Program-made: the position numbers and the translations under genes
The notes under the pieces: model-generated
Databases searched by the model: none
What the model was told of the DNA's origin: nothing
The model's input: the letters and a program-made list of their open reading frames with translations, nothing else
Assembly (NCBI GenBank): GCA_031291445.1
Contig: JARLJA010000056.1
Location: 26,967-90,966, forward strand
DNA: 64,000 nt
Source: Xanthobacteraceae bacterium
GTDB lineage: Bacteria; Pseudomonadota; Alphaproteobacteria; Rhizobiales; Xanthobacteraceae
Direction of reading: 5' to 3'
Shown here: piece after piece, positions 59,594 to 64,000 of the stretch
Layout of the letters: each line of letters opens with the position of its first letter
How positions within the stretch are numbered: the stretch's first letter is position 1

Positions 59594-61621
59594 TCAGGGC
59601 TCGACCTTACATTCGAAGCGCCGGGTGGGTCCCATGGGACTGGCGTCTGTGCACGCAATGTCCGGCACGGATTGGCCGCGCCGGTCGATGGCGCACCAAA
59701 TGCCGTCGCGCTTGGCCCAGGCGACGCCGCGTAGCGTGGGCGCAAAGTAGACCGGTTCATCGAACCGTGGTTCGACCATCACCTGTCCAGCGGTGTCGAC
59801 CAGTCCCCATTTGCCGTTTCTCAGAAAGGTGAGGAGGCCAAAATCGAGGTTGGTGCCGATCCGCTCGGCGCCGATGTCGATCCAGGTCTCTCCCGTCGGC
59901 GACAGGATCACGCGCTTGCCGTCGGCTTCGGACATGATCGCGTGGTCGATATCGCACAAGATACCGGGACGCGGTGGGATGACAAAGGATTGATCCTTGA
60001 GCCGCATCATCCCAGTCGCGCCCGCGATCGTGACGAAGGCGGTGTCGTCGTCGCGCCGCCTCGCGGCAGCCTCGAATCGTGGCTCGATCAGCCAACTGCC
60101 GTCCGATCGCATGAAGCCGCGCTTGCCGTCCATCGACGCAACGAAACTATCGGCCTCACTGGACAGGTAGTCGAACTTCGGCACCAGCAGCCAGCTTCCA
60201 TCGAGGGCGACGCGACCCCACTTGCAATCGATCTTTACATTCCTCGCAGCCGGTCCCGCCCGGGCGATTGCGTCGAAATGCACGGCTGTCAAAGGATTGA
60301 AATCGGCGCCAACCAGTCCGAACTTGTCGCCGATTTTCAAAGTGTACGGCGGTGCGCTACCACACCACGCGTCGATGAGACGGCCGGCCGGGGGCTGCAG
60401 CGGGTCGCCATCCGCTTTGTAGTAGAGCCATTCCTTGTTCTTGTACGCGACCAAGCGACCATCATGGCAACGCTCGACGGGTTGATCGAATTCCGCACCC
60501 AGCACCACGTGGCCATCGAGGTCCAAAAGTCCCCACCTGTCAGCCTCCCTGAAGTTCCAGCCGAACTGGGCACTGGCGTTGTTGTCCTTATCGAGGGCGA
60601 TAGCAGGATGAATTTGCTGGTAGTTCGTTTGGAACACCCACGCGCCGGTCTTGTCGATCACGCCAGAGATGCCGCCTCGCTCAACAGATGTGCGTCCGAG
60701 GCCCGGCTTGAACGCCGACGCCTGGTCGAAGACCGGCGCGATGACGAAAATCCCCTTCCGGTCGATGAAGCCGGCCTTGCCGTTCAGCGTCACACGCGCC
60801 AGCCCGTCGGTTAGCGCACCGCCCTGCTGGAATTTAGGCTCGATGAGCCAGGTCCCATCGGCGCGCGCGAGCCCCCAAAGCTTGTCGTTTCGCACCCAGC
60901 GGATCGACGGATCGGTCTTGTCGAATGTGGGGGCCCATGGCGCTCCCGGCGGTTCTATCCATTGGCCCGACATGTCAATGATGCCGGTTGCCGCCGAATT
61001 GCGAAACTCGAAGAGAAGCAACCCAATGCTCACGCCGCCGTCCGGGGTGGCTGCGACCCTCGTGCCGGAAAAATCCTCACCGCCAATCCATCCGCCGAGC
61101 TGGCGCGTTTCCGACACGCGGAAGCGATCGGGAGCTATCGCGCGGATAGATCCATATTTCGGCGCGATGACCATCTTGCCGTCGCGATTGATCAGGCCTG
61201 ATTTGCCATCGACGTCGATCTGCGCGAAGCCGAACTTGTAATCGTCGACGATGCGATATTGCGGCCTGACGATCTCGCGCCCGTCTTCGTCGACGAAGCC
61301 GTAGAGACCGCCAAGGCGGACAGCGGCCCGGTTGTCGGAGAACGTGCCGATCCAATCGTATCGCGGGGATACCGCGACCGTGCCGTCGCGACGGACCGCT
61401 CCGCACAGGCCGCCTGGAAACGTGCACATCGCCAACGGAAAGGTGATGGGTTGGGTCGGCCCGGGCCGGTCGGCCAACGGCTGGCCGTCGACCGCGAGCC
61501 CGCTTTGCAGGATGGCCATGCCGGCCGGAGTCGGCTCCAATTGTTTTTCCTGCGCGAGCGCGCCAGGTACCAATACAGCGACGATCAACGCGGCAACGTC
61601 CGCCCGAACACGCGCTCCCAT
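59594..61621 (-). CDS. Secreted WG-repeat protein
   Basis: This 675-residue protein has a signal peptide (VRADVAALIVAVLVPGALAQ) and then about twelve WG-type repeats, each with a Gly-rich turn and an aromatic-Asp end, for example YGFVDEDGREIVRPQY, WGLARADGTWLIEPKF, AGFIDRKGIFVIAPVF and WGLVDTAGQVMVEPRF. The repeats cover nearly the whole mature chain and end with a short Cys-containing C-terminus. WG repeats form beta structures of unknown binding role, often in surface or periplasmic proteins of unknown function. It is convergent with the membrane protein gene at 58746. Confidence 0.8.
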   Translation of the reverse strand: MGARVRADVAALIVAVLVPGALAQEKQLEPTPAGMAILQSGLAVDGQPLADRPGPTQPITFPLAMCTFPGGLCGAVRRDGTVAVSPRYDWIGTFSDNRAAVRLGGLYGFVDEDGREIVRPQYRIVDDYKFGFAQIDVDGKSGLINRDGKMVIAPKYGSIRAIAPDRFRVSETRQLGGWIGGEDFSGTRVAATPDGGVSIGLLLFEFRNSAATGIIDMSGQWIEPPGAPWAPTFDKTDPSIRWVRNDKLWGLARADGTWLIEPKFQQGGALTDGLARVTLNGKAGFIDRKGIFVIAPVFDQASAFKPGLGRTSVERGGISGVIDKTGAWVFQTNYQQIHPAIALDKDNNASAQFGWNFREADRWGLLDLDGHVVLGAEFDQPVERCHDGRLVAYKNKEWLYYKADGDPLQPPAGRLIDAWCGSAPPYTLKIGDKFGLVGADFNPLTAVHFDAIARAGPAARNVKIDCKWGRVALDGSWLLVPKFDYLSSEADSFVASMDGKRGFMRSDGSWLIEPRFEAAARRRDDDTAFVTIAGATGMMRLKDQSFVIPPRPGILCDIDHAIMSEADGKRVILSPTGETWIDIGAERIGTNLDFGLLTFLRNGKWGLVDTAGQVMVEPRFDEPVYFAPTLRGVAWAKRDGIWCAIDRRGQSVPDIACTDASPMGPTRRFECKVEP

Positions 61622-61692
61622 ACCCTATTTTAACAACCTGAAGTAGGGCCGATTCGTGGCGAGGGCGAACGCGAGGCCGAGTGCCTGAGCGT

Positions 61693-61866
61693 GTAGGGCG
61701 CAATAAGCGCAGCGCATTGCGCCGTCGATTGCGCCGCCTTGTTTTACCTGCGTTCTCCGAACTCGGCCTCCGCGGCCTCGCCAGCCCAATCCTCCGGGAC
61801 CAGTCCAGCTCGTACGTCGCGATGGAATGCGGAGCGGCGCAATGCGCTGCGCTTATTGCGCCCTAC
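61693..61866. repeat. 32-bp perfect inverted repeat flanking 110 bp
   Basis: Arms of 32 bases at 61693-61724 and 61835-61866 are perfect inverted copies. The outer ends read GTAGGGCGCAATAAGCGC... inward, and each arm is itself near-palindromic (GCGCAATAAGCGCAGCGCATTGCGC-like). The inner 110 bases have no gene. This resembles REP-type or small non-autonomous mobile units found between genes in Bradyrhizobium. Paired head-to-head copies are what a REP doublet would look like. Confidence 0.7.
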
Positions 61867-61915
61867 GGGCCTGTCCACCCGTGAATTGCTGCAGGAGGAG
61901 GACAGCGCCCACCCC

Positions 61916-62473
61916 CTACGGATCGAGCTCGGTGTCCCAGTAGAGATAGTCGAGCCAGCTCTCGTGCAGGTAGTTCGGCGGAAACAGCCGGCCGTTGCGA
62001 TGCAGCTGGTGCACGGTGGGCGCGTACGGCGTCTGGCGCGGGAACATGTTGGCCTGCTGCGGCGTCAGGTTGCCCTTGCGCAGGTTGCACGGCGAGCAGG
62101 CCGCGACGACGTTTTCCCACGTGGTCTGGCCGCCCTTGGAGCGCGGGATGATATGGTCGAACGTCAGGTCGTCGTTGGAGTGGCAGTACTGGCAGGAAAA
62201 CCTGTCGCGCAGGAAGACGTTGAACCGCGTGAAGGCCGGGTGCGTGCTCGGCTTGACGAAGGACTTCAGCGACACCACGCTCGGCAGCGGCATCTCGAAC
62301 GACGGGCTGTGCACGGCATGGTCGTAATTGGCGACGATGTTGACGCGGTCGAGGAACACCGCCTTGATCGCGTCCTGCCACGACCACAGCGAGAGCGGGT
62401 AGTAACTGAGCGGCCGGAAGTCCGCGTTCAAAACCAGTGCCGGCCACCCGCCTTGTGGAACATGCGCGTTCAA
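61916..62473 (-). CDS. HNH endonuclease
   Basis: This 185-residue nuclease has the zinc-containing HNH fold: CQYCHSND near the middle, LTFDHIIPRSKGG with the catalytic His, TTWENVVAACSPCNLRKGN at the end of the motif. The start is TTG at 62473 because CAGGAG lies six bases before it, and it gives the family's usual opening NAHVPQGGWPALVLNADFRP. Members of this short type are widespread in Alphaproteobacteria and conserved in the chromosome, so a housekeeping role in DNA metabolism rather than phage or restriction is likely. The upstream open frame beyond the TTG is not coding. Confidence 0.88.
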   Translation of the reverse strand: MNAHVPQGGWPALVLNADFRPLSYYPLSLWSWQDAIKAVFLDRVNIVANYDHAVHSPSFEMPLPSVVSLKSFVKPSTHPAFTRFNVFLRDRFSCQYCHSNDDLTFDHIIPRSKGGQTTWENVVAACSPCNLRKGNLTPQQANMFPRQTPYAPTVHQLHRNGRLFPPNYLHESWLDYLYWDTELDP

Positions 62474-62699
62474 GTAACGCTCCTGGTGTCCCCAAATTCG
62501 AAGCCCGCAGCCACCCGGCCTGCCCTTCGACGTCGCATGGCGAATTCGACGGGGCGCCATTCCAAGGAATGGCATGAGCCCAACGGCTGCGAAGCACCTG
62601 TAACTCACATACTACATGCAGCGTGACGGGATTGTGAAGAGCCGATTCCCCCCGTGTTCCGAGCGATCTCTCGCAGAAAAATGCAGCGACAGCATGGCT

Positions 62700-63491
62700 T
62701 CACGGGATGCCGCGCTTTCGCGGCTTCGCTGGCAGTTGCGATTGTCTCGCGCCGGGCGCGCCGCGGGGCGTTTTCGCGGCGCCGGCCGCGCCAACCGTGC
62801 GCGCGTTTCGTGGCGCCTTGGGGGATGATTCGGTCGGGCCCGCCGCCGGCAGCGCGTCGAAGCCGGGGGCCTTGGCGATGCGGTAATAGGCCCAGAACAG
62901 GTGCGCGGCGGCGCCGCGCCACGGCCGCCAGCCGTCGCCGAGGCCCACCATGGCCTTCGCGGTGGGGCGGCTCGCCAATCCGAAGGCGACGCGGATCGCC
63001 TCCTGCAGCGCCAGGTCGCCGGCCGGCCAGGCGTCGCCGTGGCCGAGGCAGAACAGCAGATAGACGTCGGCGGTCCACGGCCCGATCCCGTGCAGCGCGG
63101 TGAGCGCGGCGTGGGCGTCGTCGGCCGGCATCTCGGCCAGTGCGGCGAGGTCGAGACGCCCCTTGTTGATCTCGCCGGCGATGGCCTTGAGGGTCTTTAT
63201 CTTGGCGGCCGACAGCCCGAGCTGGCCGAGCCGCTCCGCGCGCGCCCGGCGAACCGCATGGTGGTCGAACGGGTCGAACGCCGCGGCCACCCGCGCCCAG
63301 ATCGCGGCGGCCGCCCTGGTCGACAGCTGCTGGCCGCAGATCGCGGAAGCCAGTCCGGCGAAGCCGGCCTCGCGCCGGCGCAACGCCGGCATGCCGGTGA
63401 GCGCCAGCAGCGGCTGCAGCCGGGGATCCTGCACGGCGAGGGCGGACAGCGCGCGCGCCAGATCGTCCTGGGTGGCGAGGTGGGTGGTCAT
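62700..63491 (-). CDS. alkA: DNA-3-methyladenine glycosylase (AlkA type, HhH-GPD)
   Basis: This 263-residue base-excision repair glycosylase removes alkylated bases. The helix-hairpin-helix is LTALHGIGPWTADVYLLFCLG (residues about 145-165), followed by the catalytic Asp in WPAGDLALQEA. The fold segment GFAGLASAICGQQLSTRAAAAIW near 58-80 is typical. The ATG at 63491 starts the conserved TTHLATQDDL; the longer upstream frame to 63980 overlaps gluQ in the other direction and is not coding. The last 40 residues are a basic, Ala/Pro/Lys-rich tail. It is divergent from gluQ, 108 bp apart. Confidence 0.9.
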   Translation of the reverse strand: MTTHLATQDDLARALSALAVQDPRLQPLLALTGMPALRRREAGFAGLASAICGQQLSTRAAAAIWARVAAAFDPFDHHAVRRARAERLGQLGLSAAKIKTLKAIAGEINKGRLDLAALAEMPADDAHAALTALHGIGPWTADVYLLFCLGHGDAWPAGDLALQEAIRVAFGLASRPTAKAMVGLGDGWRPWRGAAAHLFWAYYRIAKAPGFDALPAAGPTESSPKAPRNARTVGAAGAAKTPRGAPGARQSQLPAKPRKRGIP

Positions 63492-63599
63492 CTGAACAGC
63501 AAGCTTGGCGCGAATCCCGGCAGGGCGCAATTCACGGCGGAGCCGCGCGCGAATCGGATCGGTTGTCGCTCCGGCGACCTGCGGCCATAGTGCGCCCCG

Positions 63600-64000
63600 A
63601 TGCCACCCGTTTTCCGTTTCGCTCCGAGCCCGAACGGCTACCTGCACCTCGGCCACGCCTATTCGGCGCTGCTGAATTTCGACCTGGCGCGCCGTGGCGG
63701 CGGAACGCTGCTGCTGCGGATCGAGGACATCGACCCGACCCGCTGCCGGCCGGAATTCGAGGCCGCGGTCTACGAGGATCTCGCCTGGCTGGGCATCGCT
63801 TGGGCCGAGCCGGTGCGGCGCCAGTCCGAGCACATCGAGACCTACCGCGCCGCGCTGGCGCGGCTCGAGGCCGCGGGCCTGGTCTATCCGGCGTTCGAGA
63901 GCCGGGCCCGGATCGCCGAACTCACCGCCGCGCGCGACGCCGCCGGCGGCTGGCCGCGCGACCCGGACGGCGCGCCGCATTACCCGGGGGACGCGCGCCA
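63600..64000 (+). CDS. gluQ: Glutamyl-Q tRNA(Asp) synthetase (3' part outside window)
   Basis: This is the first 133 residues of a truncated glutamyl-tRNA synthetase-like enzyme that attaches glutamate to the queuosine in tRNA(Asp). The HIGH motif is seen as FAPSPNGYLHLGHAYS (7-22), with RIEDIDPTR (40-48) for ATP binding. The ATG at 63600 has no other good start near it. The gene continues past the right edge. The family assignment over ordinary GltX rests on the shorter opening (PPVFRFAPSPNG) and on the pattern LLRIEDIDPTRCRPEFEA, and remains to be confirmed by the full length. Confidence 0.85.
   Translation, partial: MPPVFRFAPSPNGYLHLGHAYSALLNFDLARRGGGTLLLRIEDIDPTRCRPEFEAAVYEDLAWLGIAWAEPVRRQSEHIETYRAALARLEAAGLVYPAFESRARIAELTAARDAAGGWPRDPDGAPHYPGDAR

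Noticed and set aside
63492..63980. N-terminal extension of the AlkA frame
   Set aside because: It overlaps gluQ on the other strand and lacks coding features; the conserved start is at 63491.
1..64000. CRISPR arrays, tRNA, rRNA, prophage or transposase genes
   Set aside because: I looked for regularly spaced repeats, cloverleaf sequences and typical mobile-element proteins and found none; the repeats present are short dispersed palindromes.

Overview
The window is GC-rich DNA from an alphaproteobacterium, most probably a member of the Bradyrhizobium / Rhodopseudomonas / Afipia group (Nitrobacteraceae). The evidence is a C4-type 5-aminolevulinate synthase, an HNH endonuclease of the 185-residue type common in that family, a GH17-GT2 glucan synthase-like protein resembling ndv genes, FixJ-type regulators, and several short dispersed palindromic repeats of the kind scattered through these genomes. 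It looks like ordinary chromosome: I see no rRNA, tRNA, CRISPR array, prophage, transposase or plasmid functions.

Layout. 0-2.6 kb: the end of a BMP-type nucleoside-like ABC importer (permease cut by the window edge, then the binding protein) divergent from a GntR/FCD repressor; two matching operator-like sites lie between them. 2.6-6.7 kb: a tightly overlapping trio of archaeal-type nucleoside phosphorylase, PRPP synthase and a beta-CASP metallo-beta-lactamase protein. 6.7-10.3 kb: chromate transporter ChrA, a Tat-exported multicopper oxidase and a DoxX protein. 10.3-13 kb: a UvrD-family helicase and a small membrane protein. 13.3-20 kb: a co-directional set of outer-membrane porin, VOC protein, DoxX, YtcJ-like amidohydrolase, XapX protein, YcaC-like hydrolase and chloroperoxidase-like hydrolase. 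20-23.5 kb: a ring-cleaving dioxygenase-esterase-AraC operon divergent from a LysR regulator. 23.5-28.6 kb: MFS carboxylate transporter, acetolactate synthase-like enzyme, small orphan proteins and a decayed acyl-CoA dehydrogenase gene.

28.6-40.9 kb is rich in regulators and envelope functions: a 953-residue winged-helix/ATPase/TPR regulator, two histidine kinases in a row without a response regulator, Ohr peroxidase, the GH17-GT2 glucan synthase-like fusion, tiny proteins, an isolated intrinsic terminator and an AraC regulator. 40.9-52 kb is a metabolic block: an ALAS gene behind a periplasmic molybdenum dehydrogenase (2Fe-2S, molybdopterin and tri-heme cytochrome subunits), then nitronate monooxygenase, two small tautomerases (one lacking the catalytic proline) and a MmgE/PrpD protein. 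Divergent from this run a third tautomerase and a soluble histidine kinase, with two response regulators close by. 52-58.6 kb holds a solitary succinate dehydrogenase flavoprotein, OsmC, a RidA-like protein, an SDR without the usual tyrosine, and a molybdopterin oxidoreductase.

58.6-64 kb: a membrane protein, a WG-repeat secreted protein, a 32-bp inverted repeat element, HNH endonuclease, AlkA-type glycosylase and the start of glutamyl-Q tRNA(Asp) synthetase. Most protein family calls are secure. Substrates for the 13-20 kb and 42-58 kb blocks cannot be read from the sequence. The best candidates for undescribed biology are the tautomerase/MmgE/Mo-dehydrogenase divergon with its own ALAS, and the amidohydrolase-XapX-porin cluster.
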